A DNA stretch of 51,959 bases from JAHWKI01 sp035513575 (GTDB lineage: Bacteria; Gemmatimonadota; Gemmatimonadetes; Longimicrobiales; RSA9): contig DATKBW010000111.1 of assembly GCA_035513575.1 (NCBI GenBank), positions 1 through 51,959 of the forward strand, written 5' to 3'. Positions 1-7,555 of this stretch are shown here, piece by piece. How positions within the stretch are numbered: the stretch's first letter is position 1; each line of letters opens with the position of its first letter. Below the pieces are notes generated by a model, which worked only from the letters and a program-made list of their open reading frames with translations, was not told where the DNA came from and ran no database searches. A program made the translations under genes and the position numbers.

Positions 1-56
1 GCGCTCGCAAGAGGGCTCGCTGGCGCTCGCAAGATGGGCTCGCTGGCGCTCGCACT
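1..56. repeat. Short tandem repeat, about 22-23 bp unit, dispersed family member
   Basis: Two full units (1-22 and 23-45) and a third partial unit (from 46) begin with GCGCTCGCAAGA and end with GGCTCGCTG; the second unit has one extra T. The same family recurs at 34822-34878, where positions 34835-34855 are identical to 6-26. Both copies are intergenic and in the same orientation. The left edge may be cut by the window. The function is unknown; it resembles an intergenic REP-like element, but no mobility gene is nearby. Confidence 0.7.
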
Positions 57-177
57 CGTTTCGCCTGGGTCGATCCGCTCCTGCGCCGTGGGATTCAGGC
101 GGCCGTCGCTCGCTTCCCGTGTTCTTCGCCACGGTTGCGGAGCGGGAACAAGAGTGGCTGGTCGGCGCCGCGGCGTG

Positions 178-193
178 TACTATCGAAATAGTA
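178..193. promoter_or_regulatory. Perfect inverted repeat upstream of the first gene
   Basis: TACTAT and ATAGTA flank a CGAA loop (stem 178-183 with 188-193), ending 26 bases before the ATG at 220. It lies in the only AT-rich patch of the upstream region, so it could be an operator, or part of it could serve as a -10 element (TACTAT). The role is inferred from position and symmetry only. Confidence 0.3.
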
Positions 194-219
194 TCTAGTC
201 CCCGGTTCGAGTACCTCCC

Positions 220-1485
220 ATGGACAAGACCATCACAAGGAGCTGGACTCCGAAACCGTGCGCTGCTCTTCTCCTGGTCATCGTAGGCGGCTGTGCCGGT
301 GACGGGGAGGAGACGATGCGATTCGTGCTCGGCGATACCGCTGTGGTCGAGAACCTCGCCCCAGTTCACGGTTCACCGGGTCGGCTCGAGGTGGTCACAC
401 GGTACGGAGCGCTAAACGATCCCGGCCCGACGACGCTTGTGAACGTGATGGCGGTCACGACCGGACCCGATGGCTCGGTGTACGTCTATGACAACGAGGA
501 GGGGATAAAACGATTCGATCGCGGCGGCGAGTTCTCGGGCTGGGTGGCCCGGGAGGGTGCCGGTCCGGGGGAAGTCCGCTACACGACCTCCCTTGCGGTC
601 GGCCCGAACGGGGAGGTGGCCGCCCTGGACCTGGGCAACCGGCGCGTCATGATCATCCAACCCACAGGTCATTCGAAGGGGATCCGTATGCCCGACGGAC
701 ACCCGCGCTACCACGAGGACGCGCTGCAGTACGAGGAGAACGGAGTCTTGCGGGTCGGGATCAACCCGGTCTTCACTCCAGAGGGAACCGAACCGACGCC
801 GCGGCTGGCTTATCTAGGCTTCACGCCCGACGGCGCCGTCGCTGGCAGCCTGTTCGTGCCCGGCCGCATATGGGATCGTTGTCCGATCCGCGCGGAGCGC
901 CGGCACCGGGTCGGATACTGGGACGACGAGCGAGAGCCGTTTATTGCGAAGGCGGTCTGGGCGCTCGGGCCGGATGGCTCGCTCGCGATCGGCTGCCCGG
1001 ACCGGTACGAATTCGACCTGCAGGGGCCGGACGGACCGGACGGACCGGACGGATCCGTCCTGCGCGTGCGTTGGTCCCGTGCCGAGCGGGTCCCGCTGGA
1101 GCCCGAGTACCGGGAGTATCTGGCCAAGTGGGCCGGCCTCACAGGCCTACCCGATGAGCGGCCTGCGTATGCACGGCTGATCGTGGCCGGCGACGGTAGG
1201 GTGTGGGTCTGGCCGAACCAGCCGGCAGAAACGTGGACCCCCTCCCGCGACCTGCAGGCGAGGACGGGCGCAACGGTGGGATGGAGGCTCTCTACGCGCG
1301 GCGCGTTCGAGGTGTTCGACGAGCACGGGAGATGGCTCGGCACGGTCCCGGTTCCGAACGAATTCGCCTACAGCGGCTTCCCCACGGAGCGGCCGGTGAT
1401 GATCCGCGGCGACACGCTATGGGCAATCACCCGCGACTCGCTTGAAGTGAATTACGTCACGCGGTTCCTGCTCCGGTGGGATTGA
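220..1485 (+). CDS. Beta-propeller lipoprotein (6-bladed/NHL-like), function unknown
   Basis: This 421-residue protein starts with a lipoprotein signal peptide: basic N-terminus, hydrophobic stretch at about residues 15-23 and lipobox VGGC with Cys25, so it is probably anchored in the outer membrane or periplasm. The rest has recurring short blocks of the type GPDGSVYVYD and GPNGEVAALD followed by hydrophobic strands, as in 6-bladed beta-propeller/NHL-like proteins common in this kind of genome. No catalytic residues are recognisable. A run of three GPD units (bases 1027-1053) sits near the middle and is encoded by a perfect 9-bp tandem repeat, which may vary in length between strains. The gene stands alone, 82 bases before ruvB. 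The ligand and role are unknown. Confidence 0.75.
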   Translation: MDKTITRSWTPKPCAALLLVIVGGCAGDGEETMRFVLGDTAVVENLAPVHGSPGRLEVVTRYGALNDPGPTTLVNVMAVTTGPDGSVYVYDNEEGIKRFDRGGEFSGWVAREGAGPGEVRYTTSLAVGPNGEVAALDLGNRRVMIIQPTGHSKGIRMPDGHPRYHEDALQYEENGVLRVGINPVFTPEGTEPTPRLAYLGFTPDGAVAGSLFVPGRIWDRCPIRAERRHRVGYWDDEREPFIAKAVWALGPDGSLAIGCPDRYEFDLQGPDGPDGPDGSVLRVRWSRAERVPLEPEYREYLAKWAGLTGLPDERPAYARLIVAGDGRVWVWPNQPAETWTPSRDLQARTGATVGWRLSTRGAFEVFDEHGRWLGTVPVPNEFAYSGFPTERPVMIRGDTLWAITRDSLEVNYVTRFLLRWD

Positions 1486-1567
1486 GCAGCCTTCGGCGAA
1501 TTCGAACTCTAAGCGCCTCCCCGAACACTGGCCGAAGCCCCCGCGGCGCCCTTAGCTTGGACGCGCC

Positions 1568-2608
1568 ATGACCCAGCCCGAGATCACCACCCCGGAAGCT
1601 CTCCCCGACGAGGAAACCGTCGAGCTGTCGCTGCGGCCGCAGCGGCTCGCGGAGTTCATCGGGCAGCCGAAGGTGAAGGAGTCGCTGCGGATCGCCATCG
1701 ACGCGGCGAGGCAGCGGAAGGAGCCGCTGGACCACACGCTGTTCCACGGGCCGCCGGGTCTGGGCAAGACCACGCTGGCGATGCTCATGGCGCGGGAGCT
1801 GGGCGTGCAGATCAGGACGACGTCCGGCCCCGTCCTCGAGAAGGCGGCGGACCTGGTGGGTCTCCTCACGAACCTCGAGGAGGGCGACATCCTCTTCATC
1901 GACGAGATCCACCGGCTGCGCCCGGTGATCGAGGAGTTCCTGTACCCGGCGATGGAGGACTACCGGATCGACATCCGGCTGTCGGAGGGGCCGAAGGCGC
2001 AGACCATCACGATGCCCGTGGAGCAGTTCACGCTGGTGGGGGCGACCACGCGGTTCGGGCTCCTCACGCCCCCCATGCGGGCGCGGTTCGGCATCGTCCA
2101 GCGGCTGAACTACTACGGCGCGGACGAGCTGATGGACGTCGTCGTCCGCAGCGCGGAGATCCTGGCCGTGGGGTGCACGGCGGAGGGGGCGGAGCAGCTG
2201 GCGAAGCGGAGCCGGGGGACGCCGCGCGTCGCCAACCGGCTGCTCCGCCGGGTCCGGGACTTCGCGCAGGTCCGGGCCGACGGCGTCATCGACGGCAAGG
2301 TGGCCGATGACGCGCTCCGCATGCTCGACGTGGACCAGTACGGACTGGACGAGATGGACGCCCGGATCCTGAAGACCCTCATCGAGAACTTCGATGGCGG
2401 GCCCGCGGGGCTCAACACCCTGGCGGTGGCGGTGGGTGAGGACGCGGGGACCATCGAGGAGGTGTACGAGCCCTTCCTCATCCAGAACGGATTCCTCATG
2501 CGTACGCCCCGGGGGCGGGTGGCCACGAAGCGGGCGTTCGAGCGGTTCGGCTACGCGGTGCCCGACGAGCTCCGGCGGCAGAACCAGATCAATCTCTTCG
2601 GTGAGTAG
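1568..2608 (+). CDS. ruvB: Holliday junction branch migration ATPase RuvB
   Basis: RuvB is the hexameric AAA+ motor that drives Holliday-junction migration with RuvA before RuvC cleaves the junction. The 346-residue length is normal. Walker A is GPPGLGKTT at residues 61-69 and Walker B is DEIH at 112-115. The sensor region (GATTRFGLL) and the C-terminal winged-helix domain, with its RTPRGR motif, are also present. No ruvA or ruvC lies in the window. The ATG at 1568 is the only sensible start, although the upstream Shine-Dalgarno is weak. The stop is 22 bases before queA, and the ruvB-queA-tgt-yajC order is widely conserved in bacteria, so co-transcription is likely. Confidence 0.97.
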   Translation: MTQPEITTPEALPDEETVELSLRPQRLAEFIGQPKVKESLRIAIDAARQRKEPLDHTLFHGPPGLGKTTLAMLMARELGVQIRTTSGPVLEKAADLVGLLTNLEEGDILFIDEIHRLRPVIEEFLYPAMEDYRIDIRLSEGPKAQTITMPVEQFTLVGATTRFGLLTPPMRARFGIVQRLNYYGADELMDVVVRSAEILAVGCTAEGAEQLAKRSRGTPRVANRLLRRVRDFAQVRADGVIDGKVADDALRMLDVDQYGLDEMDARILKTLIENFDGGPAGLNTLAVAVGEDAGTIEEVYEPFLIQNGFLMRTPRGRVATKRAFERFGYAVPDELRRQNQINLFGE

Positions 2609-2630
2609 GAGGCGCCCCTGGCGCCCCCCC

Positions 2631-3674
2631 ATGACGGATCTCGACAGGGCGACGGCCTACGACTACGTCCTCCCGCCCGACCTGGTCGCCCAGCACCCGG
2701 CCGAGCCCCGGGACCGCTCCCGCCTCCTGGTGGTCCCCCGGGATGGCTCCGCCTTCCGCCACCTCGAGTTCCGCGACCTCGTCGACCTGGTCCCCGCGGG
2801 CGACGCGCTGGTCCTCAACGAGACGCGCGTGTTCCCCGCCCGCATCCGGGGCCGCAAGCCCACCGGCGCCCCCGCGGAGGTACTGCTGCTCCGGCCCGTC
2901 TCGGCCGACGAGCGGGAGTGGGAAGCGCTGGTGCGCCCCGGCGGGAAGCTGAAGCCCGGTCGCGTGATCGAGGTCGACGATGGGGTGCGGATCGTCGTCG
3001 TGGACTCGGTCCCCGGCGGGGGGAGGATCGTCCGGATCGAGAGCCGGGAGCCGGCGCGGGCGGCGATCGAGCGCGTCGGCGAGGTGCCGCTCCCACCCTA
3101 CATCGAGCGGGCGGCGGAGGCGGCCGACCGGGAGCGGTACCAGACGGTCTACGCCCGGGCGGCGGGGTCGGTTGCGGCCCCCACCGCCGGCCTCCACTTT
3201 ACGCCCGCCGTGCTGGCGGCGCTGGGACGCAAGGGAGTGGAGCTGGTGCGGCTGGTCCTCCACGTCGGGGTCGGGACGTTCCGCCCCGTGGACGACGAAG
3301 CCCTCGCCCGCCACGCCATGCACGCGGAGTGGTATGACGTGCCGGCGGAGGCGGCCGCGGCGATCAACCGGGTGCGGGCGGGCGGCGGGGCCGCGTGGGC
3401 GGTGGGAACCACGGTGGCCCGGACGCTCGAGACCGCGGCCGCTCCGGCGGGGGTGGTGCGGGCGGGGAGCGGCTGGACCGACATCTTCATCCGGCCGCCG
3501 TACCGGTTCCGCGCGGTGGACCGGCTGGTGACGAACTTCCACCTGCCCCGCTCGACGCTCCTCATGCTGGTGAGCGCCTTCGCCGGCCACGAGCGGACCA
3601 TGGCGGCGTACCGGGAAGCGGTCCGGGAGCGGTACCGGTTCTATTCGTACGGCGACGCCATGGTCGTCGTGTAG
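2631..3674 (+). CDS. queA: S-adenosylmethionine:tRNA ribosyltransferase-isomerase QueA
   Basis: QueA transfers and isomerises the ribose of S-adenosylmethionine onto preQ1 already inserted in tRNA, giving epoxyqueuosine in the queuosine pathway. From the ATG at 2631 it encodes 347 residues, the usual length. Family landmarks are the N-terminal block (YDYVLPPDLVAQHP), the central AAPTAGLHFT motif and the C-terminal FHLPRSTLLMLVSAF block. The open frame extends upstream into ruvB, but homology begins at 2631. The next queuosine gene, tgt, follows in the same reading frame after the TAG at 3672-3674. Confidence 0.96.
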   Translation: MTDLDRATAYDYVLPPDLVAQHPAEPRDRSRLLVVPRDGSAFRHLEFRDLVDLVPAGDALVLNETRVFPARIRGRKPTGAPAEVLLLRPVSADEREWEALVRPGGKLKPGRVIEVDDGVRIVVVDSVPGGGRIVRIESREPARAAIERVGEVPLPPYIERAAEAADRERYQTVYARAAGSVAAPTAGLHFTPAVLAALGRKGVELVRLVLHVGVGTFRPVDDEALARHAMHAEWYDVPAEAAAAINRVRAGGGAAWAVGTTVARTLETAAAPAGVVRAGSGWTDIFIRPPYRFRAVDRLVTNFHLPRSTLLMLVSAFAGHERTMAAYREAVRERYRFYSYGDAMVVV

Positions 3675-3707
3675 GCTCGCCGCAGAAACCGGGAACGGGC
3701 AGGGGCT

Positions 3708-4865
3708 CTGTTCGCATACACGATCGACGCGACCGAGGGGGCGGCCCGCGCGGGGACGCTGGAGCTCCCGCACGGGACCGTCCACACGCCGGCGTTCATG
3801 CCCGTGGGGACGCAGGCCACCGTGAAGGGGCTCTCCGCCGAGGAGGTGAAGGGAACGGGGGCGGAGATCGTGCTCTCCAACACCTACCACCTCTTCCTCC
3901 GGCCGGGGCACGACGTGGTCCGGGCCATGGGCGGGCTGCACGGCTTCATGAGCTGGGACCGGCCCGTGCTCACCGACTCGGGCGGGTTCCAGGTCTTCAG
4001 CCTGGCGAAGCTGAACGACATCCGGGAGGACGGCGTCGAGTTCCAGAGCCACATCGACGGATCCCGGCACCTCTTCACCCCCGAGAGCGTGATGGAGATC
4101 GAGGCGGCGCTGGGGGCGGACGTCATCATGGCGTTCGACGAGTGCCCGCCCGGGCAGGCGGACCGGGCGGTGGCGGTGGAGGCGCACGAGCGCACGCTCC
4201 GCTGGCTGAAGCGGAGCCGTGATGCCTTCGAGGCGCTGCGCCGGCGCGGCGAGTCGCGGGACCAGACGCTCCTCCCCATCATACAGGGGTCCACGTTCCC
4301 GGACCTGCGCGTGGACGCGGTCCGGCGCGTGCGGGAGATGGGGGACTGGCACGGGATCGCCATTGGCGGGCTGAGCGTGGGCGAGCCGAAGCCCGTGATG
4401 TGGCGGATGCTCGAGGCGGTGGAGCCGGAGCTCCCGCGGGACCAGCCCCGCTACCTCATGGGGGTCGGCTACCCCGATGACCTCCTGGAGGCCATCGGCC
4501 GGGGCCTCGACCTGTTCGACTGCGTGGCGCCCACCCGCAACGGCCGCAACGGCACCGCCTGGGTGGAGGGGGAAGGGCAGGTGAACGTGAAGGGGCGGCG
4601 CTTCCGGCTGGACGCGGGGCCCCTCGACCCCGATTGTGACTGCTGGACCTGCGGGTCGTACAGCCGGGCCTACCTCCGCCACCTCCTGGTGGCCGAGGAG
4701 ATGCTGGCCCTCCGGCTCATCAGCCTGCACAACGTGCGCTTCCTGATCCGGCTCGGGGAACGGGCCAGGGAGCGGATCCGCGCCGGCGAGTTCGCCGGCT
4801 GGAGCGAGGACTGGCTGGCCCGGTACCATGCCGGGCGGGCGGAATCGAAAGCGAGGACGGATTGA
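3708..4865 (+). CDS. tgt: tRNA-guanine transglycosylase Tgt (probable CTG start)
   Basis: Tgt exchanges guanine-34 of target tRNAs for preQ1. The substrate-binding Asp90 sits in LTDSGGFQVF, the nucleophile motif is FDCVAPTRNGR, and zinc ligands are the CDCWTC cluster plus the SLHN histidine. The first ATG (3798) would remove about 30 residues that align with the conserved family N-terminus (FAYTIDATEGAARAG and HGTVHTPAF). No ATG, GTG or TTG lies between the queA stop and that ATG in this frame. CTG at 3708, preceded by GGCAGGGG, gives a family-like 385-residue protein. The frame is shared with queA, separated by a TAG and 11 sense codons. The function is certain; the start is inferred. Confidence 0.93.
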   Translation: MFAYTIDATEGAARAGTLELPHGTVHTPAFMPVGTQATVKGLSAEEVKGTGAEIVLSNTYHLFLRPGHDVVRAMGGLHGFMSWDRPVLTDSGGFQVFSLAKLNDIREDGVEFQSHIDGSRHLFTPESVMEIEAALGADVIMAFDECPPGQADRAVAVEAHERTLRWLKRSRDAFEALRRRGESRDQTLLPIIQGSTFPDLRVDAVRRVREMGDWHGIAIGGLSVGEPKPVMWRMLEAVEPELPRDQPRYLMGVGYPDDLLEAIGRGLDLFDCVAPTRNGRNGTAWVEGEGQVNVKGRRFRLDAGPLDPDCDCWTCGSYSRAYLRHLLVAEEMLALRLISLHNVRFLIRLGERARERIRAGEFAGWSEDWLARYHAGRAESKARTD

Positions 4866-5182
4866 GCGCGAACATGCTGGCGATCGTGGCGTCGCCGGAA
4901 GGCCAGACATCGCTGCTGCCGATGATCGTCATGTGGACGGCGATCATCGCCATCTTCTATTTCCTCCTGATCCGGCCGCAGAAGAAGGCCCAGCAGCGGC
5001 ACCAGGAGATGGTTCAGGGGTTGAAGAAGGGCGACGAGGTGATGACCGACGGCGGCATCATCGGCCAGGTCATCCACCTGAAGGAGGACCGGGTCATGCT
5101 CAAGACCGGCGGCGACACCCGGATCGAGGTGGCGCGAGGCAAGATCGCGCGCGTGTTCACGGCGGAAACGCAGCAGCAGTAA
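4862..5182 (+). CDS. yajC: Preprotein translocase subunit YajC
   Basis: YajC is a small inner-membrane accessory of the Sec translocon that associates with SecDF. The 106-residue product has one N-terminal transmembrane segment (about residues 20-38) followed by the hallmark LIRPQKKAQQ basic stretch and a compact cytoplasmic domain with the GDEVMTDGGIIG motif. The start is a TTG at 4862 overlapping the tgt TGA; the alternative ATG at 4874 is too far from the GAGGA at 4853-4857. secD and secF, its usual partners, are not next to it here: def and fmt follow instead. Confidence 0.93.
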   Translation: MSANMLAIVASPEGQTSLLPMIVMWTAIIAIFYFLLIRPQKKAQQRHQEMVQGLKKGDEVMTDGGIIGQVIHLKEDRVMLKTGGDTRIEVARGKIARVFTAETQQQ

Positions 5183-5190
5183 CGGGATTC

Positions 5191-5709
5191 ATGGCGGTGC
5201 TCCGGATGCGGTACCTGGGGGACCCGGTGCTCCGGGTCCGGGCGGAGGAGATCGAGGCGGTCGATGACGAGCTCCGCGCCCTCGCCCGGGACATGCTCGA
5301 CACGATGTACGCCGAGGAGGGCGTCGGCCTGGCTGGCCCCCAGGTGGGCGTGTCCCGCCGCATCATCGTGGTGGATCCGCGGGAGGAGGGCTCCGAGCCC
5401 AGGACGCTGATCAACCCCCGGATCCTGAACGCCTCGGCGGAGGAGGAGCGGGAGGAGGAAGGGTGCCTGAGCCTCCCCGGACTGCGGGAGCTGGTGGACC
5501 GTTCGATCACGGTCGTGATGGAGGCGCTGGACCTCGACGGGAGGACCGTGCGCATCGAGGCCGACGGACTCCTCGCCCGCATCCTCCAGCACGAGGTCGA
5601 CCACCTGGACGGCATCCTCTTCCTCGACCGCGTCAGCCCGCTCAAGCGCAGGATGCTCCTGAAGAAATGGGAGAAGGCGAAGGCGGAAGCGGCGCAGGCC
5701 GGGGCCTGA
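5191..5709 (+). CDS. def: Peptide deformylase Def
   Basis: Def removes the N-formyl group from nascent proteins in the cytoplasm using a metal ion. The 172-residue protein carries all three signature motifs: GVGLAGPQVG (motif 1, with Gly where many enzymes have a second Ala), EGCLSLPG (motif 2, metal-binding Cys) and QHEVDHLDG (motif 3, HExxH). The ATG at 5191 lies 8 bases after the yajC stop. The fmt start follows 1 base after its stop, the classic def-fmt pairing of formyl removal with formyl addition. Confidence 0.96.
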   Translation: MAVLRMRYLGDPVLRVRAEEIEAVDDELRALARDMLDTMYAEEGVGLAGPQVGVSRRIIVVDPREEGSEPRTLINPRILNASAEEEREEEGCLSLPGLRELVDRSITVVMEALDLDGRTVRIEADGLLARILQHEVDHLDGILFLDRVSPLKRRMLLKKWEKAKAEAAQAGA

Positions 5710-5710
5710 C

Positions 5711-6658
5711 GTGCGCATCCTCTTCTGGGGGACCCCGGAGTTCGCCCTCCCGTCGCTCGGCGCGCTGCTGGGCGAGGGGCACGACGTGGTGGCGGTGGTC
5801 ACGCAGCCCGACCGGCCCCGGGGACGGGGGCGTCCCCTCTCGCCATCGCCGGTGAAGGAGTTCGCCGAGAGCGAAGGGCTGCCCGTCTTCCAGCCCGAGC
5901 GCGCGCGGGACCCGGCGTTCGTGGCGGAGGTCCGCGCGCTGGATCCGGAGCTGAACGTGGCGGTGGCCTACGGCCAGATCCTGAGCCGGGCGCTGCTGGA
6001 CGCGCCCGCCCGCGGCTCCCTCAACGTCCACGCGTCGCTGCTCCCCGCGCTCCGGGGCGCGGCGCCGATCAACTGGGCGATCATGCGCGGCCACGACCGC
6101 ACCGGGGTGACCGTGATGCGGATGGTCGAAGCGCTCGATGCCGGTCCCATGCTCATGCGGGTGGAGGAGCCGATCCTCCCCGAGGGGACCGCGACCGACC
6201 TGGCGGTCCGCCTGAGCGAGCTGGGCGCCGCCGCCCTCGTCGAGGTGCTCGCGCTCATGGAGTTCGGCGTGGGGCCCGACGAGGTGGAGCAGGACGAGAG
6301 CGCGGCCACGTACGCGCCGCGGCTCAGCCGGGAGGATGCGCGGGTGGACTGGGCCGAGCCCGCCCCGGCCGTCGCCAACCGGGTCCGGGGGCTCGACGCC
6401 GTGCCCGGCGCGTGGACGCTCCTGAACGGCGGGGATGAGCTGAAGGTCTACCGCCCACTCCCGGCCGCGGACCGGGCACGGGGCGAACCGGGCACCGTGC
6501 TGGAGGCCAGCGAGCGCGACGATGAGGGGATCCTCGTCGCCTGCGGCGGCGGCGCGGTCTGGATCCGCGAGGTCAAGCCCGCCGGGAAGCGGCGGATGAC
6601 GGCGGCGGAATGGGTCCGCGGCCGCGGCGTGGCGGCCGGGGACCGGCTGGGCGCGTGA
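5711..6658 (+). CDS. fmt: Methionyl-tRNA formyltransferase Fmt
   Basis: Fmt transfers a formyl group from 10-formyltetrahydrofolate to initiator Met-tRNA. The 315-residue length is typical. The N-terminal formyltransferase domain begins RILFWGTPEFALPSL and contains the folate-site block NVHASLLPALRGAAPI; a C-terminal OB-like domain starts near residue 205. The start is GTG at 5711, right after the def stop. The stop TGA overlaps the GTG start of the next gene (GTGA), which indicates translational coupling. Confidence 0.96.
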   Translation: MRILFWGTPEFALPSLGALLGEGHDVVAVVTQPDRPRGRGRPLSPSPVKEFAESEGLPVFQPERARDPAFVAEVRALDPELNVAVAYGQILSRALLDAPARGSLNVHASLLPALRGAAPINWAIMRGHDRTGVTVMRMVEALDAGPMLMRVEEPILPEGTATDLAVRLSELGAAALVEVLALMEFGVGPDEVEQDESAATYAPRLSREDARVDWAEPAPAVANRVRGLDAVPGAWTLLNGGDELKVYRPLPAADRARGEPGTVLEASERDDEGILVACGGGAVWIREVKPAGKRRMTAAEWVRGRGVAAGDRLGA

Positions 6659-7299
6659 TCCCGCGCCTCCACGTCGTCACGGACGATGACGTCCTGGCCG
6701 ACGCCCGGTTCCCGGCCACCGCCGCCGCGCTGGCCCGCTCCCTGGGCCCCGACCTGGCCCTCCACCTGCGCGGTCACCATACGCCCGCCGGCCGGCTCCA
6801 CCGGCTGGCGACCGACCTGGAGGACGCCGCGGAGGGGACCGGCGCGGGGCTGCTCCTCGCGGACCGGGTGGACGTCGCCCTCGCGACGCGCGGCGCGGGG
6901 GTCCGGCTGGGCGCCCTCTCGATCCCCGTGGCGGTGGCGCGGTCCCTCGTGGGAGCCCGGCTCCTGGCGGCCTCGGTCCACGCCGTGGACGAGGCGGTGG
7001 GCGCCGTGGCCGCGGGTGCGGACTTCGTCGTGCTGGGCACGATCTGGCCGACCGCCTCGCACCCGGGGCGGGACGGCGCGGGGACGGCGCTGATCCGCGC
7101 CGTCGCCGCGCGGGTGGACGCGCCCGTCGTCGCCATCGGCGGGGTGACGCCGGCGCGGGCCGCGGAGGCCCTCGCGGCCGGCGCGGCGGGGGTCGCCGTG
7201 GTGCGGGGCGTGTGGGCGGCCGACGACCCCCTGGCCGCGGCCGCCGCGTTCGTGGCGGCCATGGGGGCGGTCCCTGCCACCGGCGGCTCCCCCCGATGA
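6655..7299 (+). CDS. tenI: Thiamine phosphate synthase superfamily protein, probably TenI-like thiazole tautomerase
   Basis: This 214-residue TIM-barrel protein belongs to the ThiE/TenI superfamily. The C-terminal phosphate-binding blocks VVAIGGVTPARA and GVAVVRGVW and the GTIWPTASHPG loop are clear. The ThiE substrate-binding QLR-x-K segment is replaced by LHLRGHHTPAG, and VHLGQ-x-D by VRLGALS. A SVHAVDEA segment resembles the SVHSLEEA block of TenI. TenI aromatises the thiazole tautomer made by ThiG, which fits the thiS-thiG neighbours. An ordinary ThiE remains possible. The start is GTG at 6655 within the fmt stop; the open frame extends upstream to 6610, but that part reads as fmt. The stop overlaps thiS (ATGA). 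Confidence 0.8.
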   Translation: MIPRLHVVTDDDVLADARFPATAAALARSLGPDLALHLRGHHTPAGRLHRLATDLEDAAEGTGAGLLLADRVDVALATRGAGVRLGALSIPVAVARSLVGARLLAASVHAVDEAVGAVAAGADFVVLGTIWPTASHPGRDGAGTALIRAVAARVDAPVVAIGGVTPARAAEALAAGAAGVAVVRGVWAADDPLAAAAAFVAAMGAVPATGGSPR

Positions 7300-7520
7300 G
7301 CGCGCCCGGCGGGGGCGAGGTAGCGGTCCGGGTCAACGGCGAGGACCGGCGGATCGCCGCGGGGCAGACGGTGAAGCAGTACGTGGAATCGCTCGGGCTC
7401 CATCCGGGGCTGGTGGTGGTGGAGCACAACCGCGAGATCCTGGACCGGGAGCGGTACGGGGACGTCGGCATCCGGGAGGGGGATGTCCTGGAGCTCGTCC
7501 ATTTCGTGGGCGGCGGGTAG
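7296..7520 (+). CDS. thiS: Sulfur carrier protein ThiS
   Basis: ThiS is the ubiquitin-like carrier whose C-terminal Gly-Gly is adenylated and thiocarboxylated to donate sulfur for thiazole synthesis. The product is 74 residues with the expected features: VRVNGEDRRI at the start, a central VVVEHNREI strand and the terminal VGGG. The ATG at 7296 overlaps the previous stop. No adenylyltransferase (ThiF) or thiocarboxylate-forming gene is in the window, so that step must be encoded elsewhere. Confidence 0.93.
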   Translation: MSAPGGGEVAVRVNGEDRRIAAGQTVKQYVESLGLHPGLVVVEHNREILDRERYGDVGIREGDVLELVHFVGGG

Positions 7521-7555
7521 AAAACGGCACGACTTCGACTTCAGCTTCGGGGACC

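Noticed and set aside
204..215. GGTTCGAGTACC, similar to a tRNA T-loop
   Set aside because: The flanking bases cannot form the T-arm stem and no acceptor or anticodon arm is present.
1027..1053. Three 9-bp repeats as a possible CRISPR-like or mobile signature
   Set aside because: They are contiguous without spacers and in frame inside a lipoprotein gene, so this is a coding microsatellite.
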